A stretch of 64,000 bases of DNA from Oenanthe sinensis (Eukaryota; Streptophyta; Magnoliopsida; Apiales; Apiaceae). The position numbers were made by a program, and so were the translations under genes. Positions 34,701 through 47,271 of this stretch are shown here, one piece after another. Where the stretch lies: the NCBI GenBank assembly GCA_028671895.1, contig CM053796.1, forward strand, positions 33,044,860 through 33,108,859. Reading direction: 5' to 3'. The notes beneath the pieces are model-generated. The model did no database searches, was not told where the DNA came from, and saw only the letters and a list, made by a program, of their open reading frames with translations. Every line of letters starts with the position of its first letter. Within the stretch, counting starts at the first letter, position 1.

Positions 34701-36630
34701 GATGAAAAAAAATTTATGCATCTTGAATTGTGGTGTTTAGTTGTTTCAGTTTCTAGACTTCAGATGTTAAATACTGACTTCGGTCTCTTGAATTAATTTG
34801 TTGAATGTTAAAATCACTTTTGATGAACTTGATTTAAAGCTTTTGCAGTCTCTATGATTAATTGTTTAGTGACTCCATTCTCTTTGAAACTTTAACTACG
34901 GTTAGTACCCATTTGGTTTTGTCTATTATCTTACATGAGACTTCAGTCCATTGGGATTAAGCTGTTGAGTAGTGGCTTCTGAAATAATAATGCAGATCAT
35001 AATCGCGGTACAAGTAGTTGATTGGATATATTTTTAATGTCAATCCCCTCATTTGATATGTAATATTGCAATGGTATTTAAGTAGAGGAAGGGGGAATAA
35101 TGGGGAGGGGGTGGGGGTGGGGGTGGAATAATGGTTCTAAATCTTTTGCATTGTAGACTCGTGTTCGTACATCAAATTAGCCGATGTTGATTCCATAATC
35201 ATTACAAATGTTGAATTCGACCATGTGAAAGATGTACAAGAGTGTTTATGGACACTTCAGGACAATAATATAGTAATGAAGTGTTTTTTCAGTGCAAGCT
35301 GGGAAAATTTTGTTGCCTGATAATTGTTACAAGAGCAAAAGCCGAAAATTATTGTTGATATCAGAAAATGAAGTTAGATATGCGATGATTATGGACAATT
35401 AGTGTTGAGCAACACTTTAAGATGTTTGTACCCTGATTTGCTGAAGTACACTACTCTTTGATGTGATCATAATGGACACTCGTATGGAAAAAATTTCAGA
35501 CCGTGTACATAATTGGTTCTAGAGTCTAGAGAGACTTTTTTAGCAGTGTTGGATCAGGCATAGTGTCGAATCTAACATTTTGTATTTTCTTAATGATGCA
35601 TTTTTTAGAGACTAATCTCTCACATGTTTAGGAGAGAATTTTTCATTCTTGTGCTTGCAGCGCCCTGCACGAGGAAAGATCCCCTTTGCCTTTGATGCCG
35701 TTTAAGGAAACAAAAAGAGCAGAGACAAGAAAACTATCATGTTTAAAATGTCTGGGAATGGAGTCGATAGATTATCAGTAATACATAGTTCCTATTGCAT
35801 TAACTGAAAACCACTAAACTCTTTTACAAGAACGGATCCTAAAGTTAATGTTCGAGAGAAGCTCAATAAAAAATGAGCAGAGTTACTTCTGCAAATTCTT
35901 CGGATCAACATTAAAGCAGCAGAAGCAAGAAATTGTAGATCGACTGCATACTACAGACAGTAATGACAACATCTCCCAGGTCATTATCTGTATCTTTTCA
36001 TGTGCATACTTCACAAAGGAAGGTCATCTTGAGCAAGCCACACCTAGAACAACAAACCTTATCCCTACAAAAATAACCAAAGAATTCTACAGTTCATTAA
36101 AAAGGTGTCTTTAATGGCGACCACTAATAACAGATATACACACTGTTATCAGTGAAGCATACAAACATTTTATATTATGCAAGCCCTTTGAGGTTTCAAC
36201 CACCCAAAATACTGGAGCATGATCATCTAGATATGCACATTACAACATTGTCAGACATGTTTGGTTTGGTTATAAGCAAATCTGGGTAGAGACAGCCAGA
36301 CAGGAAGTTCCCTGACTTCATGTAATAAAGTAATAAACATAATTTAACACCATAATTAAAATGAGCAGAAGTTTAATTTCTGGTTGGATGGCATTCATAA
36401 TATGCTTTCAGGCGTCTACTTGGTTTTACAACCAGTTCAAACCCATACGAAGCCAAGCACATGTAGATTATAACAATCCCTTACGATTATGCTAGTGCTA
36501 TAATCACTTGTACCTAATATCTCTATCCAAAATTTCGATAGTGTACTAAAACACCTGTCCTGATTTCTCTCTACATATTTATTTACACTTAAAACAATAT
36601 AAACTTCATGGATACAGAGAGATAGATCCC
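34701..36630. other. Intergenic, 3' flank of P2; no gene seen
   Basis: No credible coding sequence. The ORF at 35848-36114 (+) lacks recognisable features. The only notable item is a G-rich tract at 35102-35126. Confidence 0.4.
35102..35126 (+). other. Potential G-quadruplex motif
   Basis: Four G-tracts of four to five bases separated by single A or T, then a fifth tract of two G (35102-35126). It fits the G3+N1-7 pattern with very short loops, in otherwise AT-rich sequence about 400 bp after the P2 stop codon. Confidence 0.6.
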
Positions 36631-36955
36631 AACAATTACAACGTTCTAACCTAACCACCAATACTCTTCATTCCTTTTTTTTTGCTAAGCAATACTATTG
36701 ATTCTTGTGGTGGCTTTATTCTCTATTATATTACTCGCTAGATAAAAGCTTTAAGGTTTGGAACAATGTTTTGGCAATGGTTTAAATAACAAAATTGATA
36801 AGAGACTAAACAATTACAACCTTCTCACCTGACCACCAATACTATTGATCTTTGCAGTGACTTTATTCTTTATTTACATTATTTGCTAAATAAAAGCTTT
36901 AAGGTTTGAAAAAATGTTTTGGCAATGGTTTAAATAATAAGATAGATAAGAGATT
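36631..36955. repeat. Direct duplication of about 150-180 bp
   Basis: The block beginning CAATTACAACGTTCTAACCT and ending near TTTGGCAATGGTTTAAATAA is repeated immediately downstream from about 36809. The copies share AAATAAAAGCTTTAAGGTTT-type sequence and a common ACCACCAATACT stretch. The first copy carries an extra ~28 bp. Divergence is moderate, so the event is not recent. Confidence 0.75.
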
Positions 36956-37093
36956 GATATCGAGAAATTTTTGGTAGAGATTTACTTTAAGTTTTTTCAG
37001 AAGTTGCAGAATAAATTAAACAAAACTTTCTGCAAGGTGTACCTGATAAGTTATCATCACAAATACATTGAAACAGTCACTGGATAACACCTA

Positions 37094-40000
37094 CTACTTG
37101 GGAACAGTCACATTTAGGATCTTTATGTCATCATATGGTTTGTCTTGCTTGTCTGCCTTCGCTCTTTCTATAGCCTGTAATGATATAAACGATAGAGATT
37201 AGAACATAGATAATTCAAATTACATAATAAGAATTTTTGCAGAAATATGAACAAGAATTGAAAAGGATCCCATCCCACCAAGAATGCAGCAAGGCAAGTC
37301 CAAAAATATATATACATATAATTAATTAATTGCTATAATTTCAGCTGTCTAACACTTCTGACACATCAGAGATCACCTGCCAGCATCAAGAGGGGTTGTA
37401 GCTCGTCAGGGAAGTAAAAAAATTGGAAGTCCAAAATTAACCACAATGAATTAAAAATTCAATGTTTTTCAATTTAGGTGTATGAATAGACGTCTCAAGC
37501 TGGAGCACGTGGTTTACAGCTAAATGATATCCACATAGCAGCGATCAGAAGTTTCCACAACGAAAAGACAGGAAAAAGAGAACAAAATGTTTAATGTAAT
37601 GCAGGTCCATACCAGTACAACATCCATTCCCCTCACAACTCTACCAAAAACAGTGTGCTTATTGTCCAGCCATGGAGTGGCAACCGTAGTGATAAAGAAT
37701 TGTGAGCCATTGGTGTTTGGTCCTGCATTTGCCATCGAGACGGTATAAGGCCTGTCGTGCCGTAAACTGCAAACAGTACAATCGTTTAGTGCAAACACCA
37801 GATACACAAGAGAAGATATGAGAGGCAGAATATATGAAAGATTCTTAACCAAAGTCCCTAATATTGCAGATCTAGAATAAAGATTTTAACTAATCTGTAT
37901 AACCGTACAAAGCTATCATATAACATGTTCACTTAAACCTCTGTCTACATTTCTTCCTTCAGTAATATATTTGCTTCAATGGGAACTTAATTTCATACAT
38001 TTAAATATAAATGAATACAAGCCAATATCAATAGATTAATCATCTGAGGTTAAGTATACTTTTTCTCTTTGATTACTGGATAATTATATTATACACAAGT
38101 GCGGCGAAGAGTAATTTTAATCTTGATTAAAAGCCAAAACCAAAGAATCAAAGCTCAACCACATACCTACCATTATATCAGATACAGATACCGGTGACCA
38201 AAACAAGGTGATAACTCTCTCCAAGCTTTTGTATAATTTACTTATATAAAGTAATAAATGAAAACTAAGACAGATACATTGAGTTGTGTATACCAATTTT
38301 TCCCTCATGTGTAATTAATTAACAACAAAATTCTGGTATGTTGAAGTACATACTCATGTACCATCTCACCCATCCAATCTTCACTGATTTTCTGCCTCCC
38401 TTTTAAACCACAGTTCCATAATGATCTTGCATATGTACCGACATCTTAACGAAATAAAACTTCAGAAAACTGAAAACTTTTAAGTTTCTAAAATAGATTT
38501 AGTTCATGCAACAGTCTGATAATCATAGCATACTAGATCCACACAGTATCATAAAATATCACCTTTTATGAAACTCATCCTCAAACTCCCTTCCCCAAAT
38601 AGATTGTCCACCGGTACCATCTCCCAAAGGATCTCCAGTCTGTATCATAAACCCTCTGATAACGCGATGAAAAATCAAACTATCATAATATCCATTCCTG
38701 CAGTGGGTTGTAAAGTTCTCCACAGTTTTTGGACATTCTTCTGGGTACAACTTCATGTGAATGTCACCCATTGTAGTGTGCACAATCTGGCACAATGTTC
38801 ATAAGAAAAGAGAACATTAAAATAGTAAAAAACTCATAGCGCAAATAAATATAGAAAGATAATTCAAAGATAGGGCAGTAATAACAATCCTATATACAGC
38901 TCAGTTTTAAGCATTTGGATTTGTAATATAATGCTATTAATACATAATATATAAAGCAGCCATTTTGAAAGAAAAGAGTAAAATGTCAAGTTGAGATGAC
39001 TTGATCATTTTTTTTCTTTTATCAAATTAGAAACAATTTTGGGGCAAATACCCAACCTTCACCATCAGTTTCACAATTGCAGAAATGTTCCACTAGAAAG
39101 TAGGAACATATAAACAATGAGAAGGTAATGTTGACTGCAAAATAGAAAAGATTCTCCTCGGGAAATTCACATGATTGTGCGTCATGTGTCTTAATGATGG
39201 TTCATAAAAACAGCTAATGAAACCTACCACATTGTCTGGAAGTGATGTTGTTGAAGATTTTCCAATATCAGACACAGCAAGAAGTTCATCAGCAGGAGGT
39301 TTTTCATTGAAGACATCTCTGCCTTTCGTCGCATCTTCAGGCTCCTCTGGTTCTCTCTGGCTAATTAAACCAAGATGAATGTAAGTAATTACATGATAGA
39401 ACTAGAAAATCAAGCATGTTGCCAGATCCAAAATAATGTCCAAGATAATGTGTCAATTTATTGAACTGATATATAACATTAAATAGTTTATACAAAACAC
39501 TAATCACATAAAGTTTGTTTACATGAAGAGCGCGAAAGATTAATGATTTCTTAAGATAACTTAAAGGGAATATGTTGGTTTAGCAGAAATAATTGGAGGG
39601 TTTAAGTTGATCAGAGAATCAGATCATCATCCTGATAAGACATCATCTATATAGTGGATAATATCAATGAAGATCCGACTATGGCTGTTAAAAATTTTCA
39701 TATACATATATTTTGTAAAATAGGGCATCCAAAGACGGTGAGATTCAATGTGTATATTGTCCTAAATATATGTTAACATGCCAAATCAGGCAATGCAGTT
39801 GTTTCCAGACATCACATTTTTGGGTCAGATGCCCATGGTTATTACCTCCAAGAAGACTAGTCAACTAATCGCCCAACTAGTTGTAAAAAGTCGACAAGTC
39901 ATTCATATACATATATTTACTACATTTAATATATAATTTAACTAAACACGTCAATTTCACAATTTAAGTCTAAAGTAATAGAATATTTAGTTCAATTTAA

Positions 40001-43000
40001 GCATAGTTACTACAAAATAACATCCAAATACCAAATATGAAATATCAAAACATAAGTAATGACGAAAATGAAGCAAGTCATCTCTATCTCTTTCTTATGT
40101 ATTGTCATTGGTTGGATCGGGCGATGGTACCCCATACTCATGGTTATCACGGTGCCAAGTTGGGAGTCGAAAAGCCTTGACGCACGAGTATCTTCGAGGA
40201 GACTAGGCATCTCGTCTTTGTGATAACCATGCAGATACCTACATCCTCGTTCAAACTAGTTTTATCTTCCAACAGATTGCTGAATAATGCTTTCACCATT
40301 AATCCGGAGAAACCTAATTTGGAAAATTCTAGCAGGAAAAGAATACCAAAGGACTGTACTAAACATGTTTCTAAGGAACTTTGTAATTGGTTGCAAACTT
40401 AATCTGTAACTTGTATTCTGGTCATCTTGTTTAATATTTACCCAAAGACAGTGCCCTTTATGGGTGCATCAATGGAAAATCATAAGACTTAAAATTATAC
40501 AACAAGCGCTTCAACACTTGTACTACCTGAACAAATAAATGCGGTGTTTCTTGAAAGCGCAACATAATAGAGTCGGATCTGTTAGAGGTTCTTTGTTTTC
40601 ATTTGCATTCACAGCAGCGGCAGGAATTTTTCGTACTCTTTTACTGCTCCGATCACCTTGATACAAGGCAATTCTCAAAAATCTATCATTGTTCTCCACC
40701 TTCCCTAGTATTCGGGAAACTTTATTTGTATGTAAATTTACAACCTATCAACATTACAAAAAAAGAACATTAGATACATATGAAAAGAGTAAAGTACGTC
40801 AAATGACATGGCAACACAATTATGCAAGTGTGAAATTTCAAGGCATCAGATGTCTTACTTTGATACCAAGAAGGGTCGCGTAAATAAGAAAGTTGGAACT
40901 TTCATCAAAAAGCGCATTTGGCTGTGGGGCACTTTCTGTTTTCTCAAATTCCTTCTCAACGGCCATCCTTCGGCCAAAATCAATGGCTTCAAGCCGGTAT
41001 AAAGGGGCATCACTTCTCTGTAGATCTTGGGCTACCTATGAATACAAAGGTTTTATCTCAGTGAGTTTTTAAGGAAACAAATCATTGTAAACGTAAGCAA
41101 TTAAATGTTTATAGCATACCTCCAAGGACTCGTCATAAACCCGTCTTAATTTTCCTGTTCTAAACCAAAATACGCGTATTCTGCGATCTGGTGATGTGAT
41201 GGAAAACTGCTTACCGTCCGGACTCACCTGAAACCATACAAAAATGTATTCTTCATAATGAATCAAATGAGTAAACTTTGCAAACAAGATTGCAGTTGCA
41301 TGTGAGTATTTTATTGTGTGTTTTGTATGCTTAAATTCATCAGAGATCATCTGTTTTAGTATATATAAGATACTACCATCATATTAATAGTTTACCTCAA
41401 TTGAAGAAACAGTTGTTTTACATTTCATGATTTCAAAGAGGTCAGTGTCACTTTTGTATTTGAACTTCACCCTGTATACAACAAATAAAATATGGACTAT
41501 AATTCGGAAGCCAGAAAATACACAAGAAGCCCTGTTGGTAAAATATTACAAAACAAGTTCACAATGATATGTTGAAGTAGTATCAACTCAAATCTGTGTA
41601 ATGCACAGGATACTATTTATAGAGGAACACCTAGTAACAGACAGAATTACATCATCTTTATTGATAAATGTCGCATCTAGTAAATAAATCTTCTTGATAT
41701 ATGGGTGGACTATGCTAATATACAACTATATATAAATGTCAACAAGGGAAATATGTGCTACATAAACACGTACTCATTCTCTGGGAACTTAAGTGTGGCA
41801 GGGCTCCAGTACTCAATAATACCCTTATCATCTGCGGAAATCATTGAGTCAAGTACTTGATTGTACTTCATAACTTTTACTGGGCCCAAATGTATCTTCA
41901 AGACAGAAAAAAAACTCATCAGAGCAAGAATGGCAGGTCAACAATTAATAATCAGGTAAACTAATCAATGCCATACCTCTTTTGAGATGATAGCTTCACT
42001 TGAACCATCCCGGGCATCATAAATATGCACTGATGTGGAGTTACGATCGCTAACTGCAAGCTTAGCTTTGACATCCCCTTGTTTGTAAACCCATTCAACA
42101 TTACCAGGTACGTATGGAAGCCGCAGCATTACCATCATATCATAGTTGACCACGTCGTATATTTTAACAGAGTGGTCATTTGAAATTGTGCAGCAAAGTA
42201 AACCATCAACACTGACCTAAATAGTTAACCAGGTCAAAATTATGATTGCATTCAGGACTAAATTCCCAAATATTAAAAAAACCCATAAAATCCATTGAAG
42301 TGGTAAAAGGAGCATAATACGCTGAAAAAATATGTGAAGGAACCATTTTAAAGACAGTAGTGCTCAGTCAAAAGACTCAAAACCACAAACTGTTCCAGAT
42401 GCCATTGTCAAGCAATAGTCAATACAGCAGGAACAAGGGGAAGGGGCTGAAGAAAAGGTGTACAGTCTGACTCAAAAAAAGTAATTGTATGAGTTTAGTA
42501 TGGTAATAACCTCATCCCACACTTCACCAGGATTACACCTTATTAACTTGTGTAGGATCAGGAGGCTCTCATTAACAATTTTATGAACCTTGTACAGTAG
42601 AAGCTCAACTACAGTGAGAGGTGCTTAAGTGAGGCCCCCTGACTTGGCTTTTAGAATGGCATCATGATAGGCTACAACGTGCTGTAGCAGAAGAGCTGGA
42701 TTCACCTTGTCACTCAAGTTCTAAAGCCTAGCTTGTTAAGGCTAAAGTTGAATGCTTAGTGCAATGGATGGGTCCCCTAAGCCACTCTGGATTAGCAAAT
42801 CCATCTCAGTTATGACCAAAATTTAAGCCTGCGGTCAAGCTTGTAGCTCTAGTGGGAATGATGTTAAGGCTTAAAGATGCTTTTATTGGCCAGGAGTACA
42901 GCAGAAATAAAGAAATACCCTAGCCAAAATGATGATCCCAATAACTATATTTGATTAGTTAGGTCAAAAATGAAATTCAACTGCATGTGGGTTTAATAAT

Positions 43001-46000
43001 CTTATTTGATAGCTACCAGATATGTGGAAAGGACCCCGGCCATCTTATTAATTAATCTAAAACTCATTCATTTTCCTTTTGGGGGGTTTGGGGGGGGGGG
43101 AGAACATTGAATATTTTATAATGGTCTTATAAAAAAAGAGTTTGGGTTCTATTAAAAAAGATTAGGTCCTTCCAGAAAGGTGTGAATGCCAGTCTTTCTA
43201 ACCAATAGATACATAGAATTATAATATGCACAAACAGTAAAGGAGTTCCCATATCCAATAGTAAGTGCAGGGACACACAATTTGACTACTTACTTTACAC
43301 AGAGAATGTCGTGTCTACAACTTGAAAGGAATTGAGAGTTGAGACTATGAGTAAGGAGTGCCAGTGGAAAAAGACCATGGGAGATGGTTTTGAGCACAAA
43401 ATAATCAATCTAGCATATGCCTCTCATAAGTCACCACAATTCAAATTTAATTTCCTAAAAATTGAAAACTGCTACAAGATTATGCTGTTGCACATCAATA
43501 TGTGTTTTTAAGAATGAAAGTCTTGCATGTCTAGAATGTGGAACAACCAACACAAAGAATGAAATACAGAACAACAGATATAAAATATGGACAGAAAACT
43601 CACAGCCAAGCCTTCAATAGGCCCCAAGTGGGATCTGAAATGCTTTGCAAACTCAATACCAACTCCTTTTTTCTTCCAAAATTTTAAGTGTCCTACAAGG
43701 GATGAAGCATAATAACCAAAAATAAGGACCGTTGCCAAGATAACACCTTCTCAAGTAATCAAATGGAATAAAACTTTCACTTTTGTCAAATCTAATGTTA
43801 AATCTGTTACATACATCAATAGAACATAATTTCATTCATAATCCTGTTCAAAATTTATTCCATTGAAGGAGAAAGCTATAATTCTCACTCCTAGAAGTCA
43901 TTCTGATTTCATCAAATTTTAAGTGCCCTAAATAAATGTATGTTTGGGTGGATTTTGTCTGAATGAAATGTTTGGTTTTTCAAAAGAATTCAGATTCGGA
44001 CTTGGTTCAGTACTTCAAAACCATGAAATTTAAGTACTGACAGTCAAGTCCAATTTTAAACTTGAGTGTGAAATGATAACTTAATTCATGTGAATCACGT
44101 CATATGAAAATTTATCATTTGAAATGAATTCCATGTTTCCAAACACGATCTAAATGCTAGTAACGCAAAAGTAACAAGGTACAAGAGCATGCGCCAAAAG
44201 ATGAATGTCTCCTTAAGCAATGAAATATAACAAAACATATTGCTCGTATATTAAATCAGAGGATTTACTGCAAATGCATCAATAAATGATTACATTATCC
44301 ATGACTATTTAAATTTATATGCCGGAAGAAAAAAATAAACTTTACTCACATTCCCTCTACAAGTCAATTTAAGAGGGATGGAAGTTATGCAAGTTATTTC
44401 TGTCGGAATATTAACACAATGAACTCATAGAATAATATATATGACTACATATGCTGATATGCATGCATGTTCACAGTTTGCACCCACACTTGCATATATG
44501 TATCTACAATTTTATGTGGACATGCATATATGTTGATATAGTCTTACCATCAAGACTCCCTGTTATGAAAAAATCAGCTGCAGATACAGCAACATGTGTA
44601 ACCACATCCCGATGCATGTAACTTTTTTCATACCTGTAAAATAACAATCACAGTTAAGAATTCTTGTCTGGCACGATATCTGATAAGCTCAAAGTTGTCC
44701 ACTTAAAAAGCACCATAATGACGAATGACCAGCCTTGAAGAGCAATATAGGTGACATATTTATCCATCCAGTATTGGTTATTATGCATCATCTTATTGTC
44801 ATATATTGGCCCCGTTTGGCCACCATTATATTCTGGAAGTAAGTCCTTATTTCCGGAAAAGAGTAGTTAGAAGTCTACTTTTTTTTTTAAATGAGTGCTT
44901 ATTTTTCAAAAAACAAATTTAGTTTTTAGTTTATTTTTCAGAAATAAGTACTTATTTGCAGAAAAAAGTATGTAGATGTATAATTTTTTTAAAAAAATAA
45001 ATACTTATTTTTCAAAAATAAGTTTAGCCAAACGCCCACATAATGAAGTTATGATATTATCTTACTTACAGTCATTAGGATTCCTAAAGAATCTTTAACC
45101 ACCCCACCCTCCAAGGCACCATAATGACCGGGCTGTCAGTGCAAAATAGTGACACGTTTATCCATCCAATATTGGTTGCCATGCAGTATAGTATGACATT
45201 AACTGATTTGCCCATTATTAGGGTTCCTAAATAAAACTTTACCCCCCCCCCCCCCCCCCCCCCCCCGCATATCCAATCCATAACTTCAGTATGAACATCA
45301 GGAATTTTCAGACAAAGAGACTATCTGCAAAGATAATACGGGATAAAAAATAAAAAGCACTGTGGCTAGAGCCTCATGAAGGAATGTCCTTGAATATGAA
45401 AAATGTAAACCGTGTGAGATTTTTTTTTTTTTTGGGGGGGGGGGGATCTTGCACTTGGCAAGACTCCAACACATTTTCATAATCAACATATATAAGAGGC
45501 AGGGGGAGGGACGGAGTATGTTTGAGCTAAGTTCAAAATTAAAGTCTAGTGTTTAGGTTGTAAATGATGAACTGCTTGGCAAAATAAAAATTGGTCCACA
45601 TTAAGCTCGGCAGTCGCCACTATATGATTTATGTCTAAGCAAAAATTACAATATACTAAATTATATATATCCAAATTAGAGTTTTCATGAAATTAATAGT
45701 TCTGGGATCCACAACTTCAATCTCATATCAAACTCGATAAATTATTATGAACCGGGCTTAATCATGATAGGTCCAGGCTGTTGATCGAGCTCATGAGATC
45801 CAAGTTGTGCAAACACACCACCACTAGAATGATATAGCCTTTTTATAAGGTCGTGTTTGGCTAATTTCTATTGTTTTTAGAAACTATAATTACTTTATGT
45901 ATTACAAAATAAAAGCTAAAAAAAATACCAGAAAAAGCCACACCCCTAAGAAAAAAGAAAGGTGGAAAAAAATTCGTAAAACCCCCAATCGAGAACTGCT

Positions 46001-47221
46001 TTGTAGTCTCTATTTTGATTAAACAAGTTCAACCTACGGCATTCTCGTGCAGTTGCCTGTTATATGTTTCCGATGTGCACATTACACACATCCACGACTC
46101 CGCGTCATTTATTGATTGTACTAAAGATAAATTGAGTGGTATGACATCTGATTTATACTGTGTATGATAAAACTGCAAAGAAATCCAATACTGTGTATGA
46201 TATATACTGATCAAGTGGTATTATTTGAAAGATAAATATCCATTTCCTATTCTATCATAATACATTTCCAGTATAAACATGTTCGTATTTGTAAGATTAC
46301 AGATCAAACTATGTTTAGAATATGAGATTTTACATGGGTTCAGCGTGTTTCACTGTTACCTAAATTTCAATTATAGTTTTCTGAAACTTCATATTGTTAA
46401 TTGTTCAATTTAAATTTGAAGAATCACCCGAACAAAAAATACATGCACTTTTACATATTCCATAAGAATAAATTAACATGATCTATTGGACTTTTAACCA
46501 CATGTTTGTCATACGTTTTTTCTTACATATATAAATGGGTATTAATTTGGTTAATATAATTGATAAAAAGCTTGTAAATTATAAACTTTGCTTTACTTGC
46601 TATAAAAAAAACTATTTATTGTTCACCAAGATAAGTGTGACATAAACCTAAAGGAATTGAAAAGAGTTGTATTGATATTTAGGACGATTGTTTAAATGAA
46701 TATAACTAAGAAAAATTAAACGTAAAAGAGGAGCAAAGCTAGGCATGTTTAGAGCAACAATTGGAAGGTGAATTCATCTGACTAGAAGTAATTTACTTAC
46801 GTCTTACGAAACAGTTGTTCAGAACAAATGATAGGAAAAAGGTGTACAAGTAAGTATTAACAATGTCTAACTCAACAACTAGCTATAAAGTATAGAAACA
46901 TTACTAAAATAAACAATAACAATATATTATTACTAACATAATGTTTAAAACACGATATATTGAATTCAGGATATAAAATTGACATAATAAAGTCATAAAC
47001 CCTAAACACATCGAATGAGGTATATGTGTATTGTGCGTACAGAGAGAGAGAGAGAAGCATAATACATGTTGGCGGAGGGGAGAGAATCGAGATAAGCTTG
47101 TTCGAACTGGAGAGGACGCTTGCGGCGAACAAGAGGAGCTGGACCTGGTCCCACCATCTCCTCCTCCTCATCTTCAACTACCACGCCGGCGGCGGCGACA
47201 GTCTCTTGGATCTCCGGTTGC

Positions 47222-47256
<35 letters not shown>

Positions 47257-47271
47257 CTCTGCTAAATCCAT
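37094..47271 (-). CDS. CYP71: CYP71-type WD40-repeat cyclophilin (peptidyl-prolyl isomerase), 13 exons
   Basis: Exons, 5' to 3': 47066-47271, 44548-44633, 43604-43692, 41977-42216, 41774-41895, 41396-41471, 41120-41227, 40859-41035, 40527-40744, 39228-39360, 38563-38786, 37613-37766, 37094-37174. They sum to 1,914 nt, giving 637 residues plus stop, close to the ~630 of Arabidopsis CYP71. All are GT-AG. An acidic N-terminus with a poly-Asn run leads to WD40 repeats (e.g. DFFITGSLDGHLKFW, VDGLLCCTISNDHSVKIYDV). The C-terminal cyclophilin domain (about residues 480-637) has FHRVIRGFMIQTGDP, NGSQFFIT and WLDNKHTVFGRV, so the catalytic Arg, Phe, Gln, Trp and His are present. CYP71 is a nuclear chromatin factor linked to histone H3 and gene silencing in development. 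Gene span is about 10 kb because of repeat-bearing introns. Confidence 0.93.
39834..40231. mobile_element. hAT-like MITE in an intron of CYP71
   Basis: The ends CATGGTTATTAC (left) and GTGATAACCATG (right) are inverted repeats with one mismatch. They are flanked by CAGATGCC (39826-39833) and CAGATACC (40232-40239), an 8 bp target duplication with one difference. A third copy of the terminal word lies internally at about 40139. The 398 bp interior has GACTAGTC-type words and no ORF. It sits in the intron between exons 9 and 10. Confidence 0.75.
43090..43100 (+). repeat. Poly-G run in a CYP71 intron
   Basis: Eleven G follow a separate G6-TTT tract (43081-43089). Located between exons 3 and 4. 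Confidence 0.8.
44808..45037. mobile_element. MITE-like element with GGCCCCGTTTGGC ends in a CYP71 intron
   Basis: The left end GGCCCCGTTTGGCC and the right end GCCAAACGCCC are imperfect inverted repeats. AAGTA/TACTTATTT words are mirrored inside. It resembles the element at 13027-13245 in its ends and its AATAAGT content. No clean target duplication is seen. It lies in intron 1, near exon 2. Confidence 0.45.
45242..45266 (+). repeat. Poly-C run of 25 bases in CYP71 intron 1
   Basis: Twenty-five consecutive C after CTTTA, ending at GCATATCC. Runs this long are rare in plant DNA and prone to sequencing and assembly error. Confidence 0.9.
45421..45445 (+). repeat. T13-G12 composite homopolymer in CYP71 intron 1
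   Basis: Thirteen T directly followed by twelve G, about 150 bp from the poly-C run. Same intron. Confidence 0.9.
47222..47254 (-). repeat. (AAT)n microsatellite inside CYP71 exon 1
   Basis: Eleven TTA units on the + strand, i.e. AAT codons on the coding strand, producing about ten consecutive Asn starting at residue 7. It is in frame and length changes would preserve the frame. Confidence 0.9.

Noticed and set aside
35848..36114. 88-codon ORF on the + strand
   Set aside because: No conserved motif, start context or splice structure. Length is within chance expectation for this composition.
42500..42960. Less AT-rich stretch in CYP71 intron 3 that might be coding
   Set aside because: Stops interrupt all frames, no domain is recognisable, and flanking CYP71 exons splice in frame without it.
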